Positions 7,455-16,369 of a DNA stretch of 64,000 nt are shown here, piece after piece (the stretch's first letter is position 1; the number at the start of each line of letters is the position of its first letter). The notes beneath the pieces are model-generated. The model was not told the DNA's origin. It did not search any database and worked only from the letters and a program-made list of their open reading frames with translations. The DNA lies in the NCBI RefSeq assembly GCF_009569385.1, contig NZ_WBOF01000003.1, forward strand, positions 496,001 to 560,000. Reading direction: 5' to 3'. The position numbers and the translations under genes were made by a program. This DNA comes from Streptomyces kaniharaensis. GTDB taxonomy: Bacteria; Actinomycetota; Actinomycetes; Streptomycetales; Streptomycetaceae.

Positions 7455-8384
7455 ATGTGTCTCACCGACCACTTCTGGCAGTTCCTGGTCCCCGGGATCA
7501 CCCTGGGCTCCCTCTACGCCCTGATCGCCATCGGTTACACCCTGGTGTACGGCGTCCTGCAGCTGATCAACTTCGCGCACAGCGAGGTATTCATGACCGG
7601 CGGCTTCGCGGGTCTCTTCATCACCCAGGCCCTGGTCACCACGGGCGTCACCCCGCACGGCGCGCAGTCGGTCCTCTACACCGTGGCCGGCCTGCTCGGC
7701 GGCGCGTTCTTCGGCGCCGTCGTCGCCTTCCTGCTGGAACGCGTCGCCTACCGGCCGCTGCGCAGGCGCAACGCACCCCGCCTCGTCTACCTGATCACCG
7801 CGATCGGCGCCTCGCTGTTCCTGTTCAACCTGGCCGGCAAGCTGTTCGGCCGCGACCGCACCGACATCCCGGAGCTGTACCACAACGGCGTGGTGTTCAC
7901 CCTGTTCGGCGCCCAGGTCCGGGTGCAGCAGCTGGTGATCATCGGCACCGCGCTCGCCATGATGGTGCTGCTGGACGGCGTGGTGCACCGGACCAAGCTC
8001 GGCTCCGGCATCCGTGCGGTGGCCCAGGACGCGCAGACCGCAAGCCTGATGGGCGTCAACATCAACCGGGTCATCTCACAGACCTTCGTGATCGGCGGCC
8101 TGCTCGGCGGCGCGGCCGGATTCCTGTTCGGCACGTACCTCAACGTGCACTACCAGATGGGCTTCCTGCCCGGCATCAAGGCCTTCGCCGCGGCGGTGCT
8201 CGGCGGGATCGGGAACATCCGCGGCGCCATGCTCGGCGGCCTGCTGCTGGGCATCGTGGAGAGCCTCAGCCAGTCCTGCATGTCCAGCCAGTGGATCGAC
8301 GTCGTGGCCTTCGTCGTCCTGATCCTCGTGCTGATGTTCCGCCCGACCGGCCTCCTCGGCCAGCGACTGGGGCGTGCGGCATGA
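7455..8384 (+). CDS. livH: Branched-chain amino acid ABC transporter permease (LivH-type)
   Basis: A 309-residue inner-membrane permease with eight hydrophobic helices. It has the LivH opening (VPGITLGSLYALIAIGYTLV then YGVLQLINFAHSEVFM) and the C-terminal ATPase-coupling segment AVAQDAQTASLMGVNINRVI followed by FAAAVLGGIGNIRGAMLGG. It forms the translocation pore with the following LivM-type protein. The stop codon overlaps the next start by ATGA, indicating translational coupling within one operon. Confidence 0.88.
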   Translation: MCLTDHFWQFLVPGITLGSLYALIAIGYTLVYGVLQLINFAHSEVFMTGGFAGLFITQALVTTGVTPHGAQSVLYTVAGLLGGAFFGAVVAFLLERVAYRPLRRRNAPRLVYLITAIGASLFLFNLAGKLFGRDRTDIPELYHNGVVFTLFGAQVRVQQLVIIGTALAMMVLLDGVVHRTKLGSGIRAVAQDAQTASLMGVNINRVISQTFVIGGLLGGAAGFLFGTYLNVHYQMGFLPGIKAFAAAVLGGIGNIRGAMLGGLLLGIVESLSQSCMSSQWIDVVAFVVLILVLMFRPTGLLGQRLGRAA

Positions 8385-9724
8385 CCGTCGACAAGGCCCC
8401 CGTACGGGTCCCGCGCTCGCGCCGGATCCCCCCGCGCTGGATGCGCCTGGTCGGCTGGCTGGCCGTGGGCGCGCTGCTCACCGTGCTGACCTCGACCCAG
8501 GAGGGCACACCCACCGACCACTGGCTCGTCCTGCGCGAGACCCTCGGCTCGGCCGCGCTGATCGGCTGGCTGATCGCCGCCGTCGTCGTCTGGGCGCTGC
8601 TGGAGGTGTGGCAGGCCCGCGGCGTCGGGGCGCAGCTCACCGAACGGACGGCGGGCGCACGGGCGCAGTGGCGCCGGATCGCGGACCGGCGGCTCAACCA
8701 GCGGCTGTTGCTGCTCGCCGTCGCGGTGGCGGCGATCGTCCTGCCCCAGTTCGTCAGCGAGTTCTACCAGCGCGTCCTGGTCGACCAGGTCGCGGTGTTC
8801 GTGCTGCTCGCCGTCGGCCTCAACGTCGTGGTCGGCTGGGCCGGCCTGCTCGACCTGGGCTACGTGGCCTTCTTCGCGATCGGCGCCTACACCTGCGCGT
8901 ACTTCACCCGGGCGCTGCCGGTGAAGCCACCGTTCGCCCTCAACCCGTTCGTCATCCTGCCGATCGCCGTGCTGGTCTGTCTGGTCGCCGGGCTGTTGCT
9001 GGGCGCACCGACGCTACGGCTGCGCGGCGACTACCTGGCGATCGTGACCCTGGGCTTCCACGAGATCGTCCAGCTGTTCCTGGTCAACAAGGACACCTGG
9101 ACCGGCGGCAACCAGGGCGCCGGAGGCATCCCGCACTTCTCGATCGACATCCTCGGCATCCACTACCAGTGGGGCCTGGACTCGCTCCCGTACTGGTACC
9201 TGTTCATCGGGATGCTGGCGATCGTGGTGTTCCTGTTCAGCCGTCTCGAACACTCCAAGGTCGGTCGGTCCTGGACGGCGATCCGGGAGGACGAGGTCGC
9301 CGCGGCGGCCAACGGCGTACCGACCGTCAAGTACAAGCTGATGGCCTTCGCGATCGGTGCGTCCACCTCCGGCCTGTCCGGTGTCCTGTACGCCTCGCGC
9401 ATCGGCTACATCAACCCGGCGAGCTTCCCGGTGGTGCTGTCGATCAGCGTGCTCTCGTACGTGATCTTCGGCGGGATGGGCTCGCTGATCGGCGTGATCG
9501 TGGGCGCCGCGCTGCTGACCTTCCTGCCCGCGGTCTTCCAGGAGCAGGAGCTCGTCCGCCAGGAGGACATCCCGATCTGGATCGGTGCGATCCTGGTAGT
9601 GATGATGATCTTCCGGTCGCAGGGCCTGATCCCGTCCCGCCGCCGCCGGCGTGAGCTGGGCCTCGCCGCCCAGGGGATCGCGGACGCCGACGCGATGTCC
9701 GAGTCTCCCGAGGGGAGGGCGTGA
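8381..9724 (+). CDS. livM: Branched-chain amino acid ABC transporter permease (LivM-type)
   Basis: A 447-residue permease. Residues ~110-425 are the LivM core: LNVVVGWAGLLDLGYVAFFA, LGAPTLRLRGDYLAIVTLGF, the coupling loop REDEVAAAANGVPTVKYKLM and a final AVFQEQELVRQEDIPIWIGA. The first ~110 residues form an extension with two extra helices (WLAVGALLTVLTS, AALIGWLIAAVVVWALLEVW), common in actinobacterial LivM proteins. The start is ATG 8381, overlapping the LivH stop by four bases. It partners with LivH in the membrane. Confidence 0.88.
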   Translation: MTVDKAPVRVPRSRRIPPRWMRLVGWLAVGALLTVLTSTQEGTPTDHWLVLRETLGSAALIGWLIAAVVVWALLEVWQARGVGAQLTERTAGARAQWRRIADRRLNQRLLLLAVAVAAIVLPQFVSEFYQRVLVDQVAVFVLLAVGLNVVVGWAGLLDLGYVAFFAIGAYTCAYFTRALPVKPPFALNPFVILPIAVLVCLVAGLLLGAPTLRLRGDYLAIVTLGFHEIVQLFLVNKDTWTGGNQGAGGIPHFSIDILGIHYQWGLDSLPYWYLFIGMLAIVVFLFSRLEHSKVGRSWTAIREDEVAAAANGVPTVKYKLMAFAIGASTSGLSGVLYASRIGYINPASFPVVLSISVLSYVIFGGMGSLIGVIVGAALLTFLPAVFQEQELVRQEDIPIWIGAILVVMMIFRSQGLIPSRRRRRELGLAAQGIADADAMSESPEGRA

Positions 9725-10587
9725 TGGCGACCCCCACGAACGGCCGCGCCACGACGGACGACGGAAAGCCGCTGCTGACCGTCCGCGGCGTCACCCTGCG
9801 CTTCGGCGGTCTGACCAGCCTCAGCGATGTCGACCTGACCGTCGCGCGGGGCGAGATCCTCGCCGTCATCGGGCCGAACGGGGCCGGGAAGACCTCGCTG
9901 TTCAACTGCCTCACCGGCGTGTACACGCCGCAGGAAGGCACCATCGAGTTCGCACCGCCCACCGCCGCCGGCGCCGTCCAGCTGGTCAGCGGTTCCGCGC
10001 GGCGCCGGCGCAGCCGCAAGCCGCACATGGTCAACCAGGCCGGCATCGCGCGGACCTTCCAGAACATCCGGCTGTTCGCGGCCCTCTCCGCCTACGAGAA
10101 CGTCAAGGTCGCGGCCGAGACCGGACAGCGCACCGGCCCGGTCGGCGCCATGCTGCACCTGCCGCACGCCCGGGCCAACGACCGGCGCAGCGACGCCACG
10201 ACCGAGGAACTGCTGGACTTCGTCGGCCTGCGCCCGGTCGCCAACGAGCTGGCCTCCTCGCTCCCGTACGGCGTCCAGCGGCGGCTGGAGATCGCCCGCG
10301 CCCTCGCGACCGACCCGGCGCTGCTCCTGCTGGACGAGCCCGCGGCGGGCACCAACCCGACCGAGAAGCGCGAGCTGGAGCAGCTGATCCGGCAGATCAA
10401 CCGGGACCTCGGGGTGACCGTCCTACTGATCGAGCACGACATGCGGCTGGTGATGTCGGTGGCGGACCGGGTGACGGTACTCAGCTTCGGCAAGGTGATC
10501 GCCCACGGCCGCCCGGCCGAGGTGCAGCGCGACCCGGCGGTGATCGAGGCCTACCTGGGCTCGGCCGAGGCGGAGGGTGAGAGATGA
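9724..10587 (+). CDS. livG: Branched-chain amino acid ABC transporter ATP-binding protein (LivG-type)
   Basis: A 287-residue cytoplasmic ATPase. Walker A is GPNGAGKTS (~45-53), the signature-like segment is LPYGVQRRLEIARALA, Walker B is ALLLLDEPAAGTNPTE, and LIEHDM carries the switch His. The LivG-specific GIARTFQNIRLFAALSAYEN is present. An insert around PTAAGAVQLVSGSARRRRSR lengthens the region after Walker A relative to E. coli LivG. I prefer ATG 9724 (TGATG overlap, GGGAGGG four bases upstream) to the GTG at 9721. It energises the LivHM pore together with LivF. Confidence 0.87.
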   Translation: MATPTNGRATTDDGKPLLTVRGVTLRFGGLTSLSDVDLTVARGEILAVIGPNGAGKTSLFNCLTGVYTPQEGTIEFAPPTAAGAVQLVSGSARRRRSRKPHMVNQAGIARTFQNIRLFAALSAYENVKVAAETGQRTGPVGAMLHLPHARANDRRSDATTEELLDFVGLRPVANELASSLPYGVQRRLEIARALATDPALLLLDEPAAGTNPTEKRELEQLIRQINRDLGVTVLLIEHDMRLVMSVADRVTVLSFGKVIAHGRPAEVQRDPAVIEAYLGSAEAEGER

Positions 10588-11324
10588 CGGCCACCGAGAA
10601 ACCGGTACCGGTACCCGTCCTGGAGCTCCGCGCACTGCACGTCGCGTACGGTGCGATCGAGGCGCTCAAGGGCACCGACCTGACCGTCGAGGACGGCGAG
10701 GTGGTGACCCTGCTCGGAGCCAACGGCGCCGGCAAGACCACCACCCTGCAGGCGATCTCCGGCCTGCTGCGGCCCCGGCAGGGCGAGATCCACTTCCACG
10801 GCCTGCGGATCGACGGCGTCCCGCCGCACGAGGTGGTCGGCCTGGGGATCGGGCACGCCCCCGAAGGTCGGCGGGTGTTCCCGGCCATGTCCGTCCTGGA
10901 GAACCTGGAGATGGGCGCCTACCGCTTCCGAGGTGTCCCCAAGGAGGACCTCGACCGCGTCTTCGGCCTGTTCCCCGTGCTCGCCGAGCGGCGCGGCCAG
11001 CAGGCCGGCACCCTCTCCGGCGGTGAGCAGCAGATGCTCGCCATCGGGCGGGCGCTGATGGGCCGCCCGGGCCTGCTGCTCCTCGACGAGCCGTCGATGG
11101 GCCTGGCACCGCTGATCGTGACGCAGATCTTCGACATCATCCGGGAGATCAACATCCAGGGGACGACCGTCCTGCTGGTCGAGCAGAACGCCGCGCAGGC
11201 GCTCAAACTCGCCCACCGCGGCTACGTCCTGGAGACCGGGTCGATCGTGATGACCGCCTCGGCCGGCGAACTGCTCAACGACCCGCGGGTGCGCGCCGCC
11301 TACCTCGGGGAGACGGCGGACTGA
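10584..11324 (+). CDS. livF: Branched-chain amino acid ABC transporter ATP-binding protein (LivF-type)
   Basis: A 246-residue ATPase, second of the pair. Walker A is GANGAGKTT (~49-57), the signature LSGGEQQMLAIGRAL, Walker B GLLLLDEPSMGLAPL, and the switch region VLLVEQNAAQALKLA, all textbook LivF. The start overlaps the LivG stop as ATGA. It is the last gene of the importer operon; a palindromic terminator candidate lies ~80 bases downstream. Confidence 0.88.
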   Translation: MTATEKPVPVPVLELRALHVAYGAIEALKGTDLTVEDGEVVTLLGANGAGKTTTLQAISGLLRPRQGEIHFHGLRIDGVPPHEVVGLGIGHAPEGRRVFPAMSVLENLEMGAYRFRGVPKEDLDRVFGLFPVLAERRGQQAGTLSGGEQQMLAIGRALMGRPGLLLLDEPSMGLAPLIVTQIFDIIREINIQGTTVLLVEQNAAQALKLAHRGYVLETGSIVMTASAGELLNDPRVRAAYLGETAD

Positions 11325-11401
11325 GCCAGGCGGCGGCGGGACGGCCGAGCCGTGCGCGAACTCGAAGGTGAGCACCGCGAGGCGCTGTCGCGCCCTTCCG
11401 G

Positions 11402-11429
11402 CCTGGCCGGACCGGGAGCCCGGGCCAGG
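11402..11429 (+). terminator. Possible terminator of the liv-type operon
   Basis: CCTGGCC (11402-11408) pairs with GGCCAGG (11423-11429), with an inner CCGG/CCGG pairing in the loop. It lies in the 209-base gap before the next gene. Confidence 0.45.
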
Positions 11430-11481
11430 GACTCCCCCGACGGGCCGCTTCCGCCCGCCGAGCACCCGGCCCTGATCGAAT

Positions 11482-11497
11482 TGAGTACGGCTACTCA
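11482..11497 (+). promoter_or_regulatory. Inverted repeat TGAGTA-CGGC-TACTCA upstream of the SCO7613-type gene
   Basis: A perfect 6-bp-arm inverted repeat with a 4-base spacer, 36 bases upstream of the ATG at 11534. It is a good candidate operator. Nothing in the window identifies its regulator. Confidence 0.45.
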
Positions 11498-11533
11498 TGC
11501 GCGCGCCTCGCACCAGCGGCCAGACTCCCGACC

Positions 11534-14110
11534 ATGACCAGCAGCATGCCGCCCGTACCCGGGCAGCCGCCTCGCGCACCGCTCGGGTGCCCCGACTGCG
11601 GCGCCACGCTCGACCCGACCATGCCCGCCCGCTGCCCCGCCTGCCGGCTGCCGCTGCACGGCGGCCTGGCCGAGCGGCTCCGGCAGGTGGAGAAGGGGCT
11701 CGAGGCTGTCGAGCAGCAGCGGGAGACGCTGCTGCGGCTGCGCGCGGAGCTGCTCGCCAAGCTGCGGGCGTTGCGCGACCGGCCCGTCGCGGCTCCCCCG
11801 CCGCCGCAGGTGCGGAGCGTGCCGCAGCCTGTAGGGCCCGAGGTTTCCGGCCGGTCCGCCCAGAACGTGCTGCTGGTGCTCGGCGGCGTGCTGGTGAGCA
11901 TCGCCGCACTGGTGTTCACGGTGGTCAGCTGGGGCCGGCTCGACATCGGCGGACGCACCGCCGTGCTGCTCGCGGTGACCGGCTGCGCCCTCGCCGCCCC
12001 GCTGCCACTGCGTCGCCGCCGGCTCTCGGCCACCGCCGAGACCTTCGCCGCGATCGGCCTCGCCCTGGTCCTGGTGGACTGCCTCGCCCTGCGGTACGCC
12101 GGGCTGGCCGGGCTCGACGCCGTGCGCGCCCCCGGCTACTGGGCTTTCGTCACCACCCTGGTGTCCACCGGTTCGGTGGCGTACGGCTGCGCGCTGCGGC
12201 TGCGGGTGCCGCTGCTGGCCGGCTTCCTGCTGGCCCGGCTGCCCGGGCTGCTGCTCGTGTTCGCCCTCCGCCTCGACTCCTTCACCGCCCCGGCCACCGC
12301 GATGGTCGCCACCGCCGCCGTGGACTACCCGTTGCTGCGGGAGCTCGCCGGACGCCCGCAGTGGCGCACTCGGCTGCGGATGAATGCCCTGCTCCCCGCC
12401 GCCGTCGTCATCACCACCGTCTGGACCGCGACCGCGGGCGCGCTCGCCCTGAACGCCTCGCTGGCGGCCGGGCTCGACCTGTGGCACAAGTCCGACGACG
12501 ACCGGCTCGCCGTCTCGCTCCAGGCCTGGCTGCCGCTCGGCGCCCTCACTCTGCTCGCCCTCGCCGTCGCCCTGCCCCACCCCCGGTTCGGCTACCCCGG
12601 GCTGGGCACCACGGCCCGTCGTACGGCCGCCGCCACGGCGGGTGCGGCGGCGCTGGCGGCTGCCGGTGGAACGCTCTGCACCCTGCTCCCGGCGGGCTGG
12701 GGCGCGGTCGGCTACGCCGCACCGGCCGCCCTTCTCACCGTCGCGGCCGCCGCACGGCTGCGGCGGGGTCGGCGCGACGGGCGGGTGATCCCGGTCGGAT
12801 TGCTGGTGGTGGCGGGCGGTGTGGTGTCGGCCGCCGCGCTGGTGTCGGCGGTGCAGCTGCTGCCCGCAGTGTTCGAGCCGTCGACATCGGCACACCTTCG
12901 TGCGGCCTGGGTGAACGGGCTTACGCCGGGCTGGAGTTGGCACGCGTCGACCGCCGCGCTGACCTGCCTCTGGCTGCTGGTCGCCACTGCCGGGACCGTC
13001 CGGGTGCTCGGGTTCACCGTGGACGGGGCGGATGCGGCGCTGTCGGCGATGACGGCGGTGGCGCTCGCGCTGCTGCCCGTGGCCTTCGGCCTGCCGTACC
13101 CGGTGGTGGTGGGCGTCGTGACGGCGCTCGCGCTCGCGGGCGGCTGGTGGGCGGCGGCCCGTCAGCAGATCGTGGCGGGGCCGGCCACCGCGGCCACCTT
13201 GGCACTTCTCTGGGCGCTCGCCGACCGTCCGGCCACCATCGCCGTCCTGGCGCTCGGCGCGGCGCTCGCCGTCGCGCTGACCGTCCGTGGGCGCCCGGCC
13301 CCCGCCGTCACCGCCGCCCTGGCTGTCGTGGCGCTCGGTGCGGAGGCGGCCGCCGTCGGCGCCACGGCCGGGTTCGCGCTGCCCGACCTGCTGCTCGCCG
13401 TCCTCGCGGTCGCCGTCGCCACCGCCCCGGTGGCGGCTCGGATCGACGCGCGGCCCGTCGCGCTCGCGGTCGAGGTCGCCGGGTACGGACTCGCCGCCGT
13501 CGCCCTGCTGCTGACGACGGACCACCCCGGCCGTCTCTCCTTCGACCTGGCGGTGGCCGGGGTGGCCGCCCTCGGCGTCGCACTGCGGGCCGACCGCCGG
13601 CAGATTGCCCCGGGTGTGGGAGTCGCGCTGCTGATCGGCGCCTCCTGGATCCGGCTCGCGCAGTGGGAGATCCGCGAGCCCGAGGCGTACGGCCTGTCCG
13701 TCGCGGCCGCGGCACTCGTCCTCGGCCACCTGCGGCGGCGCCGTTTCCCCGAGATCGGCTCCTGGCCGGCGTACGGCCTCGGCCTGGCCGTCGGCCTGCT
13801 ACCCAGCGTGCCCGCCCTCTTCGCGGACGGCCACTGGCTGCGGCCCCTGCTGCTCGGCTGCGCGGCGCTGACCGCTACCGTCCTCGGCGTGCGTCTGCGC
13901 CTCCAGAGCCCAGTCGTCCTCGGCGGCGCCACCCTCCTCGTGGTCGCCGTCCACGAGCTCGCTCCCACCGTCGTCCAGGCCCTCGGCCTCCTCCCCCGCT
14001 GGGCCCCGCTCGCCGCCGCCGGCCTTCTCCTGCTCGCCCTCGGCGCCACCTACGAGCAGCGTCTCCGCGACGCCCGCCGCCTCCACACCGCCTTCCGCCG
14101 CCTCACCTGA
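11534..14110 (+). CDS. SCO7613-type large multi-TM membrane protein with N-terminal zinc ribbon
   Basis: An 858-residue protein. The N-terminus has paired CxxC motifs, CPDCGATL (~15-22) and CPACRLPL (~32-39), forming a zinc ribbon. A coiled-coil-like segment follows (LAERLRQVEKGLEAVEQQRE, ~43-80) and then a linker. From ~115 to the end the protein is almost continuous hydrophobic helices, more than 20 by eye, rich in Ala, Leu, Val and Gly, with no periplasmic domain of size. This is the architecture of actinobacterial proteins annotated as SCO7613 C-terminal domain membrane proteins, whose function is unknown. It lies alone, between the liv-type operon and a strong bidirectional terminator. 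Confidence 0.75.
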   Translation: MTSSMPPVPGQPPRAPLGCPDCGATLDPTMPARCPACRLPLHGGLAERLRQVEKGLEAVEQQRETLLRLRAELLAKLRALRDRPVAAPPPPQVRSVPQPVGPEVSGRSAQNVLLVLGGVLVSIAALVFTVVSWGRLDIGGRTAVLLAVTGCALAAPLPLRRRRLSATAETFAAIGLALVLVDCLALRYAGLAGLDAVRAPGYWAFVTTLVSTGSVAYGCALRLRVPLLAGFLLARLPGLLLVFALRLDSFTAPATAMVATAAVDYPLLRELAGRPQWRTRLRMNALLPAAVVITTVWTATAGALALNASLAAGLDLWHKSDDDRLAVSLQAWLPLGALTLLALAVALPHPRFGYPGLGTTARRTAAATAGAAALAAAGGTLCTLLPAGWGAVGYAAPAALLTVAAAARLRRGRRDGRVIPVGLLVVAGGVVSAAALVSAVQLLPAVFEPSTSAHLRAAWVNGLTPGWSWHASTAALTCLWLLVATAGTVRVLGFTVDGADAALSAMTAVALALLPVAFGLPYPVVVGVVTALALAGGWWAAARQQIVAGPATAATLALLWALADRPATIAVLALGAALAVALTVRGRPAPAVTAALAVVALGAEAAAVGATAGFALPDLLLAVLAVAVATAPVAARIDARPVALAVEVAGYGLAAVALLLTTDHPGRLSFDLAVAGVAALGVALRADRRQIAPGVGVALLIGASWIRLAQWEIREPEAYGLSVAAAALVLGHLRRRRFPEIGSWPAYGLGLAVGLLPSVPALFADGHWLRPLLLGCAALTATVLGVRLRLQSPVVLGGATLLVVAVHELAPTVVQALGLLPRWAPLAAAGLLLLALGATYEQRLRDARRLHTAFRRLT

Positions 14111-14155
14111 CGCACATGGCCCGCCTGCCCCGCATGAGGGGAGCAGGCCCGTACC

Positions 14156-14201
14156 GCCGACGGCTCGTCCGCCCCAAGGCAGGGGCGGACGAGCCGTCGG
14201 C
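14156..14201. terminator. Strong bidirectional terminator (20-bp perfect stem)
   Basis: Bases 14156-14175 and 14182-14201 are perfect reverse complements (GCCGACGGCTCG... / ...CGAGCCGTCGGC) around the loop AAGGCA. The structure separates the convergent SCO7613-type gene and the SDR gene at the end of the amine operon. Confidence 0.88.
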
Positions 14202-14222
14202 GTCCTCCGGGGTCGGCCGCCG

Positions 14223-14990
14223 CTACTGCGGCGTCACGTAGGCGCCGGAGATGCCGCCGTCGACGAGGAAGGTGTTGGCGGTCATGAAGGACGAGTCGTC
14301 GGAGGCGAGGAAGGCCACCGCGGCGGCGATCTCCTCGGGCTCGGCGAAGCGGCCGAGCGGGATGTGGACCAGTCGGCGGGCGGCCCGCTCCGGGTCCTTG
14401 GCGAACAGTTCCTGCAGCAACGGGGTGTTCACCGGGCCGGGGCACAGGGCGTTGACCCGGATGCCCTCGCGGGCGAACTGCACGCCCAGCTCGCGGGACA
14501 TGGCCAGCACTCCGCCCTTGGAGGCGCTGTAGGAGATCTGCGACGTGGCCGCGCCCATCACGGCGACGAACGAGGCGGTGTTGATGATCGAGCCCTTGCC
14601 CTGCCGCTGCATGTGCGGGATGGCGTACTTGCAGCACAGGTAGACGCTGGTCAGGTTGACCTCCTGGACGCGCTTCCAGGCGTCCAGGCCGGTGACCAGG
14701 ATGGAGTCGTCGTCCGGCGGGGAGATGCCCGCGTTGTTGAAGGTGATGTCCAGGCGCCCGAACTCGTCGACGACCCGCTGGAAGAGGTCGCGCACCGCCT
14801 GCTCGTCGGTCACGTCGGCCTCGATGAAGAGGCCGCCGACCTCGCTCGCGGCCTTGGCCCCGGTCTCCGCGTCGAGATCGACGCAGACCACCTTGGCGCC
14901 CTCGGAGGCGAAACGGCGGGCGGTCGCCAGGCCGATGCCGCTGCCCGCGCCGGTGATGACGGCCACCCGGCCGTCGAGTCGCTGGGTCAT
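14223..14990 (-). CDS. Short-chain dehydrogenase/reductase, last gene of amine operon
   Basis: A 255-residue classical SDR. It has the Rossmann motif TGAGSGIG (13-20), an acidic residue after strand 2 (VCVDLD, favouring NAD+), NNAG, the catalytic Ser in NTASFV, the YSASK active site, and a C-terminal DGG. It lies 5 bases after the aldehyde dehydrogenase stop, so it belongs to the operon. In this context it most plausibly oxidises a gamma-glutamylated amino-alcohol to the aldehyde that the neighbouring dehydrogenase then oxidises (inference). Classical SDRs also include 3-oxoacyl reductases, which cannot be excluded from sequence alone. Confidence 0.85.
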   Translation of the reverse strand: MTQRLDGRVAVITGAGSGIGLATARRFASEGAKVVCVDLDAETGAKAASEVGGLFIEADVTDEQAVRDLFQRVVDEFGRLDITFNNAGISPPDDDSILVTGLDAWKRVQEVNLTSVYLCCKYAIPHMQRQGKGSIINTASFVAVMGAATSQISYSASKGGVLAMSRELGVQFAREGIRVNALCPGPVNTPLLQELFAKDPERAARRLVHIPLGRFAEPEEIAAAVAFLASDDSSFMTANTFLVDGGISGAYVTPQ

Positions 14991-14995
14991 GCTGA

Positions 14996-16369
14996 TCAAT
15001 CCTCCGTGGAGATGAAGACGTTCTTGGTCTGGGTGAAGGCGTCGAGGGCGTCCGGGCCGAGCTCGCGGCCGAGTCCGGACTGCTTGAAGCCGCCGAACGG
15101 CGTGGTGTAGCGCACCGAGGAGTGCGAGTTGACGGAGAGGTTGCCGGCGTCGACGCCGCGCGAGACCCGCAGTGCGCGCCCGACGTCCCTCGTCCAGATG
15201 GAGCCGGACAGCCCGTACTCCGTGGCGTTGGCGATGCGCAGGGCGTCCTCTTCGTCGCGGAACGGGACGACCGCGACGACCGGGCCGAAGATCTCCTCGG
15301 TGAAGGCGCGGTCGTCGTGCCGCACGGGCGCGAGGACGGTCGGCGGGTACCAGAAGCCGGGCCCGTCGGGGGCGCTGCCACGGAAGGCGACGGCCGACCC
15401 GTCCGGGACGTAGGAGGAGACCCGCGCCCGGTGGGCGGCGGAGATCAGCGGGCCCATCTCGGTCTTCTCGTCGGCCGGGTCGCCGACCCGCACCCCGCGG
15501 ACGGCTGGTTCCAGGAGTGCCAGGAACTCGTCGAACACGGATGCTTCGACCAGGATCCGGGAGCGGGCGCAGCAGTCCTGGCCGGCGTTGTCGAAGACCG
15601 CGTACGGTGCGGTCGCGGCGGCCCTGGCGAGATCGGCGTCGGCGAAGACGATGTTGGCGCTCTTGCCGCCGAGTTCGAGGGTGACGGGCTTCACCTGGGC
15701 GGCGCAGCCCGCCATGATCTCCTTGCCGACCCGGGTCGAGCCGGTGAACACCACCTTGCGCACGTCGGGGTGGGTGACGAAGCGCTGTCCGACGACCGGT
15801 CCGCGGCCGGGCAGGATCTGCAGCACGCCCTCCGGGATCCCGGCCTGGAGGGCGAGTTCGCCGAGGCGCAGGGCGGTGAGCGGGGTGAGTTCGGCCGGTT
15901 TGACGATGACGGTGTTGCCGGCGGCCAGTGCCGGGGCCAGGGCCCAGGCGGCGATCGGCAACGGGAAGTTCCACGGCACGATGACCCCGACCACGCCGAT
16001 CGGTTCCTGGAAGGTGACGTCGATGCCGCCGGCGACGGGGATCTGCCGGCCGAACAGCCGCTCGGGGGCGGCGGCGTAGTACTCGATGACGTCACGCGCG
16101 TTGCCCGCCTCCCAGCGCGCGTTGCCGATGGTGTGGCCGGCGTTGGCGACGTCCAGTGCGGCGAGGTGCTCGCGGTCGGCGTCGACGGCGGCGGCGAAGG
16201 CGCGCAGCAGCCGGGCCCGGTCGGCGGGGGCCACCCGGCGCCAGGTGTCGAAGGCGGCGCGGGCGCGGGCGACGGCGGCGTCGGTCTCGGCGAGCCCGGC
16301 GAGTTCGACGGTGGTGATCACCTCCTCGGTGGCGGGGTTGACGACCTCGAAGAGGTCCGGTTCGGTCAT
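14996..16369 (-). CDS. Aldehyde dehydrogenase of gamma-glutamylamine pathway
   Basis: A 457-residue NAD(P)+-dependent aldehyde dehydrogenase. PWNFP cofactor-binding, the GSTRVGKEI turn, the general base Glu in LELGGKSA, the nucleophilic Cys in GQDCCARSR and EIFGPVV are all present. ATG 16369 overlaps the upstream stop by four bases. Beside a gamma-glutamylamine synthetase and a PuuD-type hydrolase, it likely acts like PuuC, converting the gamma-glutamyl aldehyde intermediate to its acid. The length is slightly short of the usual ~480-500 because the N-terminus is compact. Confidence 0.88.
   Translation of the reverse strand: MTEPDLFEVVNPATEEVITTVELAGLAETDAAVARARAAFDTWRRVAPADRARLLRAFAAAVDADREHLAALDVANAGHTIGNARWEAGNARDVIEYYAAAPERLFGRQIPVAGGIDVTFQEPIGVVGVIVPWNFPLPIAAWALAPALAAGNTVIVKPAELTPLTALRLGELALQAGIPEGVLQILPGRGPVVGQRFVTHPDVRKVVFTGSTRVGKEIMAGCAAQVKPVTLELGGKSANIVFADADLARAAATAPYAVFDNAGQDCCARSRILVEASVFDEFLALLEPAVRGVRVGDPADEKTEMGPLISAAHRARVSSYVPDGSAVAFRGSAPDGPGFWYPPTVLAPVRHDDRAFTEEIFGPVVAVVPFRDEEDALRIANATEYGLSGSIWTRDVGRALRVSRGVDAGNLSVNSHSSVRYTTPFGGFKQSGLGRELGPDALDAFTQTKNVFISTED

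Noticed and set aside
11352..11537. 61-residue frame between the liv-type operon and the SCO7613-type gene
   Set aside because: No ribosome-binding site, low-complexity Arg/Pro/Ser content, and it spans the terminator and inverted repeat.
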